Assembly (NCBI GenBank): GCA_958430865.1
Contig: CAUDNR010002447.1
Location: 3,367 to 67,366 of the forward strand
Length of the DNA stretch: 64,000 bases
Reading direction: 5' to 3'
Source of the DNA: Entrophospora sp. SA101
Lineage: Eukaryota; Glomeromycota; Glomeromycetes; Entrophosporales; Entrophosporaceae
Positions 34,576-46,976 of the stretch are shown piece by piece. Within the stretch, counting starts at the first letter, position 1. Every line of letters begins with the position of its first letter. Under the pieces are notes generated by a model. The model did not search any database. It had not been told where the DNA came from and saw only the letters and a program-made list of their open reading frames with translations. The position numbers and the translations under genes are program-made.

Positions 34576-37500
34576 ATGGAGCATTATTCGGTAAGTGTTA
34601 AATGAATATTTAGTAAAAATTTAGTACTGTACCAAAGATCATATACAATATTGTTGATTCTTAATTATTATTAAACATTATAGCGTGATAGTTATTATAA
34701 TAATAACGATCTAAATAATAATCCACAACAAATTCAATTTCAACAAAAAAAAATTCAAAGAAATCAATATAAAAAAAAAAGTTTATATGAATATATTAAA
34801 CCACTCCAGGATCAACAGAAAAAAAATTCTCAGCGTTTTTCACATTCTCCTTTAAATGCTTCTGCACCAACATCACATTCCACTTCCCCAATCTCTGACT
34901 ACGAAAGACGTGTAATAAAAGATCATATAAGGCCCGATGTCTCTGATTCAAATGCACTCCCTCCAATAGTTAATTATTCCAATAATGATGATGACGATGA
35001 TAACAATGGTTCATATTTTAACAATGTTAATTATAATAACGATCCGTCTGGTACATTCAATTATGATAACCCATCACAAAATTTAGGAAAATATGGTTCC
35101 AAGTATTTTAACAATAACGAAGATAATATGAATTATGAGAATTCTCAACCTGCTGTTACTACTGCTACCTATTCTCATGTTCCTAATCATAAAGTTCGAC
35201 ACTCTCATAGTTCAGATATTACTTTTGACAAATTATATGTTAATAATGTAGTCGCAGAAACATCACCTAAAGTTCCTTCAAGGCCAATTATTAAACAAAA
35301 TAAATCCGACAGTCCTCTACCACCTCTACCATCACCATCCATTAAAAAACAAAATGGTATTACCTCTAGATCAATAGATAATAATGGCATTAGTAATATT
35401 AATGTTAATAAACAATTAGATAAAAATACTACTAATGGTAATATTAATACAACTGCAACCGCAACCGCAACTATTAATAATAATAATAATCGCCAATCTA
35501 TCATTTCTCCTTTGGATTCAGAAGATTTTTCAAATCATTCAAGTTCTTCTTCTTCTTCAATAAATGTATCAGGTAAAGATACTAAAACATCGTCACCAAC
35601 TACCAAGCATTATCAACTAAAGAAATCAAGTCAAGTTTTTAACATTAAAACAAGTGCTTCTCCTGATGTCACCCCTCCTCAACCAAATAACCAACAACCA
35701 ATTCCACAACCACTTAATTATCAACAACAACGACCATTGCACTTCTCACCACCACAACAATCACAACAATCACAACAATCACAACAACCAGCATATACAC
35801 AAACTCAACATTTGCCACCACAACTTCCACCACCACAACAACCTCTTCCTCCACTACCGCCGTCAAAGAATCAAGATAAAGAGCCCCAAGCTAGACTACA
35901 AAAATATTCTGAAAACATTTTTACTTATACTGATAAACAATCACAACAAATGCCACAATCAATATCACCGCCACAACCACAACAATCATCACAAAATACA
36001 AACAATGCTTTGTTAAATAACAATAAATCTGCCTACACAGAGGATCTACAAGATCATTCTACAAATTTAGATACTTTCTCAAATTCTAATACAGTTGCAT
36101 TAGAAAAAATTGATGAACACTCTGACGATATACCACTTGAGATCAAGAAAAAAAATAATGATGGTGATGGTGATATTTTACCAATTAATGAGTTACCTAT
36201 TACGTTGGGAAAAACTTTTACTCCTCATATAATATTTAGAGACGATGATGTTCCTGGTCCAAAGGTTCATACACCACCTTCTAATAGTACATCTAATTTT
36301 AACTATAATTATAATATACGACAGAGTAACGATAATAGTACAGCAGCTTATCAAGGTTTTTCAAATGACAATTACATTCAACAAAATAATGGTATAGGTT
36401 CGAATTACATCAATAACTCTAATTATCAATATCATCCTCAAAAAAGATTATCATCGTCACCGTCTGTATCGATTAATAATCAAAATCAACAATATCATTA
36501 TCAACAGCAACAAAATGGAGTTTCAAGTTCACCCGACAATCGAAAAATTCAGGATGAACCAAATAATGAAGTAGTTGATCAATTAAATGAACTTGGCATC
36601 TCTAATGATGATAATAAGGATACCATCGCCACAATTATATCTAATAACAATAATATTAATTCATCTGAAAATCAACCTCAAAATTTATACCTATCTCCTA
36701 CTAACAATCAAACAGATAACTCACAACTAGTTGGAATCAATAACAATAACAACAATAATATTTACAATCCAACGTTACAACAACAACAACAACAACAATA
36801 TTATCAAAATCAACAGCAATTACCAGGAGGATATAATGGTGAAACTTATTTCGATACAAATAATCGAATGAGTTCAAACATTGATAATTATAAAAAAACA
36901 AATAAAAATAATTATTATGATGCTAACAACAACAAAAACAATGCACATATGAATTATACAAATAATCCAAATATTGCAGCTGATGCAAAACATGTTAGCT
37001 CCGGTATGAAACCTGTAAGCCTTGATAGTAGTAGTAGTAATAATAATAATAACAGAATAGGAAAAGACAGAAGACAATCCGTTCCACCTCCAACAACAAG
37101 CAAAAGATTTTCAAGTATATTCAAAAAATCTAAAGAACAACATCCAAAGTATAAGGAGGCAACTTTAAGTTTACAAAATAGTCAATACCAGTATGCCATT
37201 AGATTATACTCGGAAATATTGACCCAAATTCCTAATAGTTATTCATTGAAATGCGATAGAGCATTTGCTTACCTAAATGCTGATGAATTGGCGCTTGCAC
37301 TTCGTGATTTGAACGATGCAATAACAAAAAAACCAAAGAAACCTCGTGCTTGGGCAATTCGTGGTGAAGTTTTTCGTCTACAAATCAAATATGAAGATGC
37401 TTTAGCTGATTTGAATAGATGCCTTAGAATCCAACCAAACAACACTCGTGCATTAATTTCTCGCTCGCAAGTCTATAGTGCTATGCAACGTTTTAAAGAT

Positions 37501-39222
37501 GCGTTAGATGATTTGAATACTGCGTTACTATTAGAATCAACTAATATCTACACATTGACTCGTAGAGCAAAAATTTATGCACAAATGCATGAATATGAAG
37601 TGGCATTACAAGATTTGAACAAAGCATTAGAAATGGATCCTAAACAAGCCTCAACCACCAGAGCCATTAGAAGTGATATTTATAAAAGCCTTGGACATTA
37701 TGAACTTGCATTTGCAGATTTGGATGCTGCATTAAGTAACGAGGATAATTTATTAGCGCTTGAGAAAAGAGGTGTCTTGTATAGAGAGGTTGGTAAAGAA
37801 AATGAGGCGTTGAAAGATTTTAATAGAATTTTACAAATTTTCCCAAGGAATTTCCTTGCGCATAAAAACAAAGCGGAAATTTTACATTTGCTTGGACGTG
37901 AACACGAAGCCTTGGATCATTTATTTATAGCATTACAATTACAGCCTATGAATTTAGAATTGATTATTAAACGTAGTGAAATAAATGAGAAATTGGGGCA
38001 GTATGATAAGAGTTTAGAAGATTTAAACAACGCAATAAACATGTCAAAAAATGATATAAATTTATATAAAAGGCGTGGTGAGATGTACCGACTTACAAAA
38101 CAATTTGATAAATCGATAATTGATTTTAATAAAGTTTTAGAGTTTGATCCAAACAATGTATTTGCATTAGCAAGAAGAGGTGAAGTCTATAGAATGTTAG
38201 GACGTGGACCAAAAGCACTAACTGATTTGGATTTGGCATTGTCAATTGATCCTAATAATGTAATGGCAAGAGAAAGTCGTGGAGCAGTTAACAGAAATTT
38301 TAGAAGATACGAAGAGGCGTTGAGAGATTTGGACGAGGCGATTAAACTTTATGGTGAGAATACGCCTAGTGTATTTGCACTAACTAATCGTGGGGCAGTG
38401 TATCATATGTTAAAGAGATATAACGAGGCATTGTTTGATTTGAATAAAGTGTTGGAGTGTGATCCTGAATACGTTTTTGCATTGGAGACTAGGGGTGCGT
38501 TGAATATTATATTGGAGAAATATGATGATTCGTTGAAGGATTTGAATAAATGCTTGGTAATAGATTCAAGAAATGTTTGGGCATTATCGTATAGGGCTGA
38601 AGCCCTAATTAATCTGGGTAGATATAATGAAGCCTTGAATGATTTAAATCCAGTGTTGGAAGAATCTCCAGATTGGGGATATCCACTGGCACTTAGAGGA
38701 ACGGTACATAGGCTATTAAAATCACATACAAAATCATTACATGATTTAGATAGAGCATTGAAAAACATTCACGACAGAGCATTTAATATTGATTATGAGA
38801 CAAAAGCGTTAAGTAATAGAGGGGCGACTTATTCAGTATTGGGAAAATATGATGAAGCGCTAATAGACCTAAATAAAGTATTGTTACGTGAGCCACAAAA
38901 TATATTTGCATTAACGGAAAGATCCAATATATATGTGATTCAGGGTAAAGTGGAGGAAGCAACTTTGGATTTACAAAAAATTTTAAAGGTTGATAATAAA
39001 AATGAATACGCACAAAAGACATTAAAAAAAATAGAAAAAAATGACATTTCTAGTGGCAGTCCTGCTTTTGGAAATCCTGGCAGTGGTGTTGGAGATAACA
39101 CTAATGTTAATGTTGGCAGGAACAATACTTATAATAAATATAATGATATTAGAAACAGCAGAAACAGTATTAATAATATTAGTAATGGTAGTGCTGGCAG
39201 TGAATACAGTTATAGAAGCTGA
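34576..39222 (+). CDS. Large tetratricopeptide-repeat (TPR) protein, copy 1
   Basis: I place the start at ATG 34576, in a five-codon first exon (34576-34590) with a GTAAGT donor. A 93-base intron leads to exon 2 at 34684, which is open and in frame through 39222. This gives 1,517 residues, 153 more than starting at the internal ATG 35128. Residues 1-820 are disordered: Asn-, Gln-, Ser- and Pro-rich, with polyproline near QLPPPQQPLPPLPP. Residues about 827-1443 form 18 tandem TPRs of 34 residues with the xALxDLNxAL consensus. The tail is Gly/Asn/Ser-rich. TPR arrays are protein-binding scaffolds; the partner is unknown. A second identical copy is at 56295-60941. Confidence 0.9.
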
Positions 39223-40511
39223 TGATGATAAAGAAAAAGATTAGCCGAGGAAATAATTAAATAATTAGATGATAATGGTAATAATTTTAGAAAATCATTA
39301 AAACTCATATTATTATCTTCCTCGCTTAGAGTATCGGTTTTGTGTCAATGCTGTTTTTAAAAAATTCCTTTTTTTATTAGACATTTAAATATTTTCTTTA
39401 TTTGTAAATTTAAACTATTTATTATTTATTATATTATTTTTTTTTATTTAAATAAATATATGTATGCATTAGGATTGATTGACAATTATCTCTGTGAATT
39501 TTTACAAACTGCATGATTTAAGAGTACCAAAATATTTGCATGCACTCTGGTTGTATTTTTTAATACTCTTTACGTCATTTACCTCTTGCATGTATGTACA
39601 ATGATCATTGTGAAGCAGTTCGTCTAATCTATTATTATCGTGTATGAAGTAATTGGTTTTTCATTGTTTGGTGATAACACGTGGGTGATTGATCAAGTAG
39701 CGTTTTAGTAAAAAAAGGCTTTTCTAAACAGAAGGAAATACCCGAACTACGACACTTGACACTTCAGATTCTGATCTAAATGCACATATATATATACTAA
39801 TTAATATATATATAGAAATAATAATGATGATAATAATAATTATAATAATAAAAGGCAATAATCATAACAGCAACTGCGTGACCTGTCTGTGTAATTATTG
39901 TTTCAGGAACACCACATCATCCCGATTTCCTTGTAAAATAATAATATAGAATTGGTTATTCTGTGAGTGTGTACACCAACCAGCCAAGACAACAACGATC
40001 CCGTTGCAAAAAATAGACTTCCTTGAACTTTGTAATTTAAAACATCATCGAAAGGATCCAAATGATCTATATTGATTATTCCAATCTGGAAAGGTAGTAA
40101 ACAGATCCAACTATATCGCAAGTCCAGCAACAAAACATTCACGAATAGCAGTGAACCAGGATACGAAAAGGATAATTAATCATGGCTAGGTTTTTAGGCA
40201 AAAGATTTCTAATAAATATCCTTTGTTTTACAAAAAGAGAAATCCATTTTTGAAACATTTTTGAAACATTTTTTTAAAAACAGGTTTTTTCAGAACCTTT
40301 TTGTTTTAAAAAAATCACATTTTATGAATGAATGTTTGTATATGGATTTTATTATTATGTATAAATCTACTCTATATTACATTAAATTAGGATTTTTTTT
40401 TTAGAAAAAATTATTTAATGAATGGTAAAATATTATAAATAACATTTGTAAAAATAAAAAGAAAAATAATAAAATTAAATCAAAAAAATAAAAAAACTAT
40501 ATATAGAAAAA
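39223..40511. other. Spacer between the TPR and histidine-phosphatase genes, copy 1
   Basis: The two genes converge here, so both 3' UTRs lie in this spacer. A minus-strand frame of about 80 codons (39903-40142, starting with GTG, hydrophobic, with a YKVQGSLFFATGSLLSWLVG stretch) could be the last exon of a small membrane protein. No upstream exon was found, so it is not called. Confidence 0.4.
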
Positions 40512-41426
40512 TCAATCATTTTCATCATTCGTTGACAATCCTTTTAGATGGTTTGTTGTAGAAATAATATCTAAATCGAATTCACCGTATTTAGTTAAAG
40601 CTTCAAGTTTTGGTTTATCGTGTCTTACATTTTTATTATCATCTTCATCTTCAGTAATAATGATTTGGACGGCATTATTATCATTTTCTGATTTAGGTAT
40701 CCATCGAGCTCGAGTAACAGCACAATATTCAGCATTTTTCCAATTTGAAGTTTTAGCACATGCTTCTTGAATCACATTAAAACACCAACCATGAGTCACA
40801 ATAATCAAAACAATATCTTTATCTTTGTTATTATTTAATGATATATCTTTAACATAAGGTTCAAGAATATGTTCCATGGACGAGGTACACCTTGTTAATA
40901 CATCTTGTATTCCCTCGGGATATTTTGGTAATTCGGAAGAAACTGGTTTATAACTCCAATCGACTTCAAATGATTTTTGTTCTTTTTGTTCTTCATTTTT
41001 AAATGATTGGTGTAATTCGTCAAATCGTAAGGTAACGATACTATTAGGTACAGGATTTGAGAAATAAATACTTGTATGCCATTCGGATAATGAAGGATCT
41101 ATGCATAATTTAATATCAAAAGGTCTTTTAATATTTTCAGCGGCATCAGATTTTTTAGAACCGGCTGCTATTCCTTCTGCTATACCAATCGCGGTGTCGG
41201 TTGTTCTTAGGAAAGGGCTTGTGATTATTATGTATTCCAATTTATTATTTTGATTTTCCACATTTTCAAGTTGTAAATCGTGAATGTATGAGCCTGATTT
41301 ATTGGCTTGTTTTTTGCCTATATCGGTAAGGGGTGGGTCGTAAGGTGAAGGAGAGGTGTAAGCAAAAGTAGGATCAACTTGATCAAGCCTTTCTCCATGT
41401 CGAACAATGTATAATGTTAAAGACAT
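40512..41426 (-). CDS. Histidine-phosphatase (phosphoglycerate-mutase-like) protein, copy 1
   Basis: This is an intact single-exon gene of 304 codons from ATG 41426. The N-terminus has the catalytic LYIVRHGERLD motif (RHG at residues 9-11; the His is the phospho-acceptor). It then has PPLTDIGKKQA and a SPFLRTTDTA segment typical of branch 1 of the superfamily. The second catalytic His is in VTHGWCFN near residue 213. The YDPPLTDIG context resembles the UBASH3/Sts-like and fungal phosphatase-like subgroup rather than glycolytic mutase, but the substrate cannot be read from the sequence. It shares a 1.1 kb divergent upstream region with the HMG-box gene. Confidence 0.88.
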   Translation of the reverse strand: MSLTLYIVRHGERLDQVDPTFAYTSPSPYDPPLTDIGKKQANKSGSYIHDLQLENVENQNNKLEYIIITSPFLRTTDTAIGIAEGIAAGSKKSDAAENIKRPFDIKLCIDPSLSEWHTSIYFSNPVPNSIVTLRFDELHQSFKNEEQKEQKSFEVDWSYKPVSSELPKYPEGIQDVLTRCTSSMEHILEPYVKDISLNNNKDKDIVLIIVTHGWCFNVIQEACAKTSNWKNAEYCAVTRARWIPKSENDNNAVQIIITEDEDDNKNVRHDKPKLEALTKYGEFDLDIISTTNHLKGLSTNDEND

Positions 41427-42509
41427 TTTTTTTAAAACCTTTATTATATATTACTGACGATGGTTGTTGTAGTTGATAAATGATGGATTTTATAATGATT
41501 GAATTCAAGAAGAAAATTTATTTTATTTATAAAGAAATGAGATCGTGTGTGTTACATCATATCATTAATGGTTGTTACACTAATAATAATTTCTAGAAAT
41601 ATAATTAGAATTTCTGCCCCGACTCTATGGAAGGCATTACCAGAATTCTGAAAGAAATTTCTATAACAACAGCATTATACATTATAATGTGCTTATTATA
41701 TTATATTACGTACAATACGTTAAACACATACATATATATATATAGATAATATATATTTGTAAAGATGTACATATATTATATTTATGGTAAATTTTAATTT
41801 AAGTTTTTGTTGTTGTTATAGTGGGGGCTTGATGACATGATATGACGAGAAAGCGTTTTTAAAAAATTTTTTTTGAATAAAATAAAGTATGAGAGATATT
41901 TATTTCTTTTGTAGAAAAAAGTTACAAAAAATAAGGATAGACAAAGAGATCCTTTGTGTAATTAATTTTGTTTCATAAATGAAATTTTTTTTATAGGCCC
42001 GGAGAAGTAACTCAGTCATATTAAGAAAAATGAATGGTGGTCTCTTTCATATATTGCCATTTTAGAAATATATAAAATAAATAATAGAAATAATAATGTA
42101 AAAAATACCACGTTTTTAAACAATAGTAGTATTATTGAAATATATTGTTATTATAAAAATCAAAAAAATATATAAAGGAGCTGAATGTTTTTTGATCATT
42201 ACAATCCCTTCCAACAATAAATTAAAAATTCAAAAAATTCAAAAATATTCTAATACTTAATATTTTTTATATTTTTTTTTAGTATTAAAAAAATCCTTTA
42301 TATACACACATACTTCTCCTCCTGCTTAACAACACCACTATCTTGAAAATCACAATAAGATTTTTTAAAGAGTATATAACATAGTATTGTAGAATAACTT
42401 TATATATTAAAGATAATACTTGTACAATTATAAGTACAACATTTATACTCTAAAGAAATCTATAAAAGAATTTTCTTATAACAAATCAAAGCTACCCTTT
42501 TTTCTTACA
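41427..42509. other. Divergent upstream region of the histidine-phosphatase and HMG-box genes
   Basis: This AT-rich region lies between two genes transcribed away from each other. The copy-2 match ends at 42281 only because the window ends. A long T-run and a possible TATATA box at about 42297-42310 lie upstream of ATG 42510. No other gene was recognised. Confidence 0.5.
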
Positions 42510-43817
42510 ATGGATTATAGTAAAATTATGTGCTCAGGACTTAATCCTAATCCTAATAATAATGATGTCAACATCAAAAAGCACAAAAATAAGACTAGCA
42601 AAGAAGAACAACGGGTAAAGCACACTTATGAAACGTCAATAGAGGTAAGAGATCATAAAAAGATAGTGGTGTCTATCTGTTCAACGACAAATGGACGTGA
42701 ACGGTACGAATGCGATATTCCTACCGAGAAAGAGATCGAGAAAGATTATGGGAGCGAAGCAAGAAGATCTAAAGAAGCTATTAGATCCATGAATGATTAT
42801 TTTATATTTCGTACTTATTTCAGTAAAGTAATCCCCCAGTTCAATAGAAATGAAAAATCTCACATCACCAGTGATATTTGGGCGTCCGCTGATTCAACTG
42901 TTAAAGATGAGTTTCGTAAGCTTGAAACTCACTTAAAAAAAAACTTCAATCATAAAAAATTTGTTCCCTATTCTCCTTCGTCAGTAAGTAAAAATGTTAG
43001 ACCAAAAACAAAAACAAAAACAAAAACACAAAAACCTCCACAAGAGCAACCAAATACTTCCCCTGATTTTCCAATTCCTCGTATTTCTCTTACTTCTCCA
43101 AATAAAGCCACTCACACTGATATTTCCATTCCATTACCAGAGCAATCAAATCCTCAACCATCACCACCACTAATTGCAATACAATACGAAGATATGCCAT
43201 TTAGTGAATATTATGCTCACGAATGTACTCAGGTGCCGGACGATACTGCAATTCCAATACCTAATTCTAATTATCATGCTAACACTACTGCTCATAATAG
43301 TTACAGTAATAGTAGTGATTATGGTAACAGCAGTGGATATAGTTCATCAATAAACTATAATAACGGTTCTTCTAGTTCATCCTTTACCAGAAGCCCCAGC
43401 TTAGCCGGATCGTTTAATAGCCCAGGAACCAAACTGTTGCCGAACAACTTCTTATTAGGCAACAGCCCAATAATTTATTGTAGTGACACATCACCTTCAG
43501 TGACGACACTATCATCAATGTCTTCACCGGTACTAGTTTATAGCCCTGGAAGCCCATTAGTAACTGCTAATCCGGATTCGAATGATTACCCACTATTTGA
43601 AACCAACTTTGAATCTTTATCGATTAGCGAACACAACAGCGGATTCAACAACGAATTAAACAATGACGAATTTAACAACAATGGATTCAACAATGACGAG
43701 TTTAACAACAACCAACTCAACGATTTTCTTGCGAATCTATCTAACGGATCTAATCACGATTTCGAAAATCTTCTTGATAATAATAATACATCTGAGAACT
43801 TAAATTGGATGTTTTGA
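42510..43817 (+). CDS. HMG-box (MATA_HMG-like) protein
   Basis: The gene has 435 codons from ATG 42510; the frame is open for 30 codons upstream, but without an ATG. Residues about 84-155 form a diverged HMG/alpha-box: SMNDYFIFRTYFSKVIPQF, then SDIWASADSTVKDEFRKL and a basic KKNFNHKKFVPY end. The order of hydrophobic positions and the single Trp fit a MATA_HMG DNA-binding domain. The rest is disordered: Pro/Thr-rich, then Ser/Asn/Gly-rich, with repeated NNDEFNN-type units near the C-terminus. Glomeromycotina carry many such proteins; a role in mating is not implied. Binding specificity is unknown. Confidence 0.65.
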   Translation: MDYSKIMCSGLNPNPNNNDVNIKKHKNKTSKEEQRVKHTYETSIEVRDHKKIVVSICSTTNGRERYECDIPTEKEIEKDYGSEARRSKEAIRSMNDYFIFRTYFSKVIPQFNRNEKSHITSDIWASADSTVKDEFRKLETHLKKNFNHKKFVPYSPSSVSKNVRPKTKTKTKTQKPPQEQPNTSPDFPIPRISLTSPNKATHTDISIPLPEQSNPQPSPPLIAIQYEDMPFSEYYAHECTQVPDDTAIPIPNSNYHANTTAHNSYSNSSDYGNSSGYSSSINYNNGSSSSSFTRSPSLAGSFNSPGTKLLPNNFLLGNSPIIYCSDTSPSVTTLSSMSSPVLVYSPGSPLVTANPDSNDYPLFETNFESLSISEHNSGFNNELNNDEFNNNGFNNDEFNNNQLNDFLANLSNGSNHDFENLLDNNNTSENLNWMF

Positions 43818-43965
43818 AATAATTAAATTACAGGAAAGATGAAAAGATAGAAAGATCATTAACTCTCATCAACAAAAAGTTTTTTTTGGGATAGGTAATT
43901 AATTGCAGGAGGAGGCTTATTCTAATTATTTATTTTTTATTTATTTATTTTTTATTTTTTTTTAT

Positions 43966-44070
43966 GAGGTAATATTTTATTGTTTTATTATTGTGAAGGG
44001 ACTTTTTTTTATTTATTTACGAGGTAATATTTTATTGTTTTATTATTGTAAAGGGACTTTTTTTATTATT
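43966..44070 (+). repeat. 55-base tandem duplication
   Basis: GAGGTAATATTTTATTGTTT starts at 43966 and again at 44021. Both copies continue through AAGGGACTTTTTTT with one substitution. It lies just downstream of the HMG-box gene, probably in its 3' UTR. Confidence 0.85.
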
Positions 44071-45065
44071 ATTATTATTATAATTTTAATTTAATATTAT
44101 CACACACACATACAATAACACTATAGAACTTTTAGATTATATCTATTTTTTATTTTTTAAATTTTTTTTTTGTATATATATATTTTTTATTTTGTCTGCC
44201 ATCATCTCCTTTTAAGGTTTTTTAATATTAATAGATTTTAAGTCAACGTATATATTTATTAATTATGTTTCATTTTCACTTTATTCATTTGTAATTAGTT
44301 TTTTTTTTCACACACACTCACTTATACAGATATACATACATATGTACCATTATATTGCATTTAAGGTTTTTTAAATAAATAATAATAATAATATGGTATT
44401 AAACAAAGAAATCGACAATGTATAAAATGAATTAAAAAGACTTGCAAAATCAATTAAATCATGAATGTCAACGAATTTTGATAAGAATCAATTAGATCGA
44501 TCGCTGTCATTATTCATACTAATTCTCTCGCACATACCATACACTTAAAATACGTGTATATAAAAGGTTTTTTTTGAATCCAAGTAATCGGTTGAATGGA
44601 CTTCTGATTACTAAATCAGCAACAAAACAATAATGTTTATAATGTTTTTTACTTTTTTTAATTGAACGAACCATAATCATTTCCGAATAATAATGATAAC
44701 GATAACCGGCGGAATCGTGAAAACTAATAATGATATTAATAAATGATGTAATGATTTAAACAGAAATTTATGCGCCAACACTCGGAATAATTGTTAATCC
44801 GAACGACAGAATTATAAAAATTCTTTTCTTCTTCTTCCTCTTCTTCTCTTCTTCTTCTTCTCCTCCTCCTCCTTCTTTTCATCATCAAAATGCCAAGGAC
44901 TATTAACTCCTTTACACATTTCCTATTAAAGTTACATGGTTACATGCAAGTCCACGCCATTATTCTCAAAATCAAAAATAAAAGAATATTCCCAAGAAAT
45001 TGTAAACAATAATAATAGGATATGCCGTGTGAATTAATTGTTACCGTCATACTATACTATTAATA

Positions 45066-45219
45066 ATGAATCTTATCGATAATGATGAGAATAAAAGCGG
45101 TTGGTGTATGAATCATTCTGGAGTACAGGGTCCTTTTACAATTAACGAAAAAGTATCCAACCCGTCGCTTACAGCTCTTCCGAATAATAGTAATAATAAT
45201 AATAACAATAGTAATAATG

Positions 45220-45275
<56 letters not shown>

Positions 45276-45341
45276 GTTGTTGCTGCACGGATAGTTCTTT
45301 GGATGTGTCTAAAGGAATTGTATTCCTTAATCAATTACTAA
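45066..45341 (+). CDS. Hypothetical poly-Asn protein or exon
   Basis: ATG 45066 opens 91 codons dominated by an AAC/AAT repeat coding about 30 Asn. The flanks (NKSGWCMNHSGVQGPFTINE before, VAARIVLWMCLKELYS after) are not repetitive. In the next frame the downstream part reads SSLDVSKGIVFLNQLLKIRW and continues to 45366, which looks more protein-like. The repeat may therefore have shifted the frame, or this may be a first exon. I recognise no family. Confidence 0.3.
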
Positions 45342-45962
45342 AAATAAGATGGTCGGATGTTTTCGGTTAGTATTTTTACTAATTCTATAATTATTCATAA
45401 AATTTTTTTAGTAATGATTGAATGAACTGATTAAAGTTAGGAATGGAATTCCTTCTCCGTCGTAAAAAATTTATTTTAATTCGATACTTTTTTAAATTAC
45501 TTTCTATATAAAGACAATTGCGAATTTTTGTTGTTATTAATATCAAAGCATTATTATCATTACTAAATAAGTGTTTATTCAAAGGAATAAAAACGACCAA
45601 TTCCCTATGGTGGGTGGTACTAACGTAATTTTATCAGCAGAGAAATTATGATTGGTTGAAATCCTTCATTATTCACTGAAATAAAATCTCGGAATTATTT
45701 TTTTTTTATTCACATATTATATTTATTATATTATTTTATTTTATTTTATTTTATTTAATATATTACTTCTTAAAATAAAGCAATTAACATTAAGTAACCA
45801 AATTTATCTTTTTATTTGTTTGACGGAAGATGCCAAAACACATATATAATAAATTCTCTCTCTCTCTTTAAAATTAAAAAACTTTTTTGTTTTCACTCTT
45901 AATAAAAAATTTTTTTTATTTTTCTTTATTAATCTTGAGGCTTCTTGTTTTTTAAGGTTTCA

Positions 45963-46976
45963 ATGTATACTTATACACAAAAATGTGAAGATAATTTTGA
46001 GCAATTATCATCACGATCATTCTCTTCCCTAGAATCCTCTTCGTCATCCTCTTCCTTGCCATTATTTTTAATTCCTTCTTTATCGCATGAATTGTCTCCT
46101 CCTCGTATTATCATCAGGGACGATAAAGTTTCATTTTTAATAAACAATAATCTTGTCCCTTTTGATAGAAGAAAGATGCTAGAAATAAGAAAGCTTTCAA
46201 ATCCACAATGCAGTAATTGGATATTTACTTCATTGATGGCACCATCTTTATCATCAATTTTTATTAGAAATAAAGTAATTGATGAACACACAAAGATGGC
46301 CGTCGAAAAATTGTTGAATATTTCTTGGGAAATTGCTGACGACCATTTCAAAAACTTTTTCAAGAATTACATTGTAAAACAAAAACCTTGTTTGATTGCT
46401 TTCGACAACGACAATAACGGTAGCATCGTCACTGGTGGCGTTAATTTTGCCGCTGTACTGATAGCTTATGTTCCCATTTTAGAAATCTTTTTTACAATTC
46501 CAACTGTAGAAGAGTATGTTTCAAATCTACCGCCCATAAAACTAAAATCTGGCAATAATTTTATAATTTTTAGAGGCTTGGCACATAAAAGTTTATTGAA
46601 ATATGAGAAACATGATAGTGAAATGGAAAGAAGTCTTAAAACTATTAGTGGGATGTTTAAAGATATCTGGAGACATTCTGATCATGTTTTCCAAGAATAT
46701 TTCATGAATTTTTTCATCAGTGTAAAAAAAATTAGGCCAAGGAATCATGTGTGGGTCGAGTGTAGTCATGATAATAAACGCAGGAGAGGCGGTAAACTAC
46801 AAAATAAAAATGCAAAAAAATCTAAAAAAGAAGAAAAAGAAAAATTGGAATTAGATGATAATGAAACACAATGTGCTTATCATCCAGGAGTTCCTAAAAA
46901 CTATGATGATTATAACGACACTTTAATAATCTATAATTACTACTACCACCGATGTGGATGTAGACGTGACCAATAA
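45963..46976 (+). CDS. Hypothetical protein
   Basis: The gene has 337 codons from ATG 45963 and no introns seen. I do not recognise it. After a Ser-rich N-terminus (about residues 18-40), the region from 50 to 260 looks globular, with mixed helices and an aromatic-rich helical stretch (SDHVFQEYFMNFFISVKK near 245-262). A strongly basic patch, KRRRGGKLQNKNAKKSKKEE, follows and could be a nuclear localisation signal. The C-terminus has Cys/His/Tyr residues. It lies in tandem about 2.1 kb downstream of the HMG-box gene. Confidence 0.6.
   Translation: MYTYTQKCEDNFEQLSSRSFSSLESSSSSSSLPLFLIPSLSHELSPPRIIIRDDKVSFLINNNLVPFDRRKMLEIRKLSNPQCSNWIFTSLMAPSLSSIFIRNKVIDEHTKMAVEKLLNISWEIADDHFKNFFKNYIVKQKPCLIAFDNDNNGSIVTGGVNFAAVLIAYVPILEIFFTIPTVEEYVSNLPPIKLKSGNNFIIFRGLAHKSLLKYEKHDSEMERSLKTISGMFKDIWRHSDHVFQEYFMNFFISVKKIRPRNHVWVECSHDNKRRRGGKLQNKNAKKSKKEEKEKLELDDNETQCAYHPGVPKNYDDYNDTLIIYNYYYHRCGCRRDQ

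Larger units (their letters stand above)
32130..42281 (+). repeat. Direct repeat, copy 1 (10.15 kb)
   Basis: Every position x here reappears at x+21719. All paired frames, from the TPR gene to the histidine phosphatase, keep exactly this offset and translate identically, so there is no net indel over 10 kb. The left edge is two bases before the tip of a hAT-like MITE (32132). The right edge is not visible, because the second copy reaches the end of the window while still matching. It carries the TPR gene, the histidine-phosphatase gene and several MITEs. Confidence 0.95.
43818..45962. other. Spacer with simple repeats between the HMG-box gene and the next gene
   Basis: This contains a 55-base tandem duplication (43966-44070), TA- and T-rich runs, a pyrimidine tract of CTT/CTC repeats (44826-44880) and the AAC-repeat frame at 45066-45341, listed separately. 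No other gene was recognised. Confidence 0.5.

Noticed and set aside
39903..40142. Minus-strand hydrophobic frame (copy at 61622-61861)
   Set aside because: Starts with GTG and no upstream exon was found; kept only as a note in the spacer entry.
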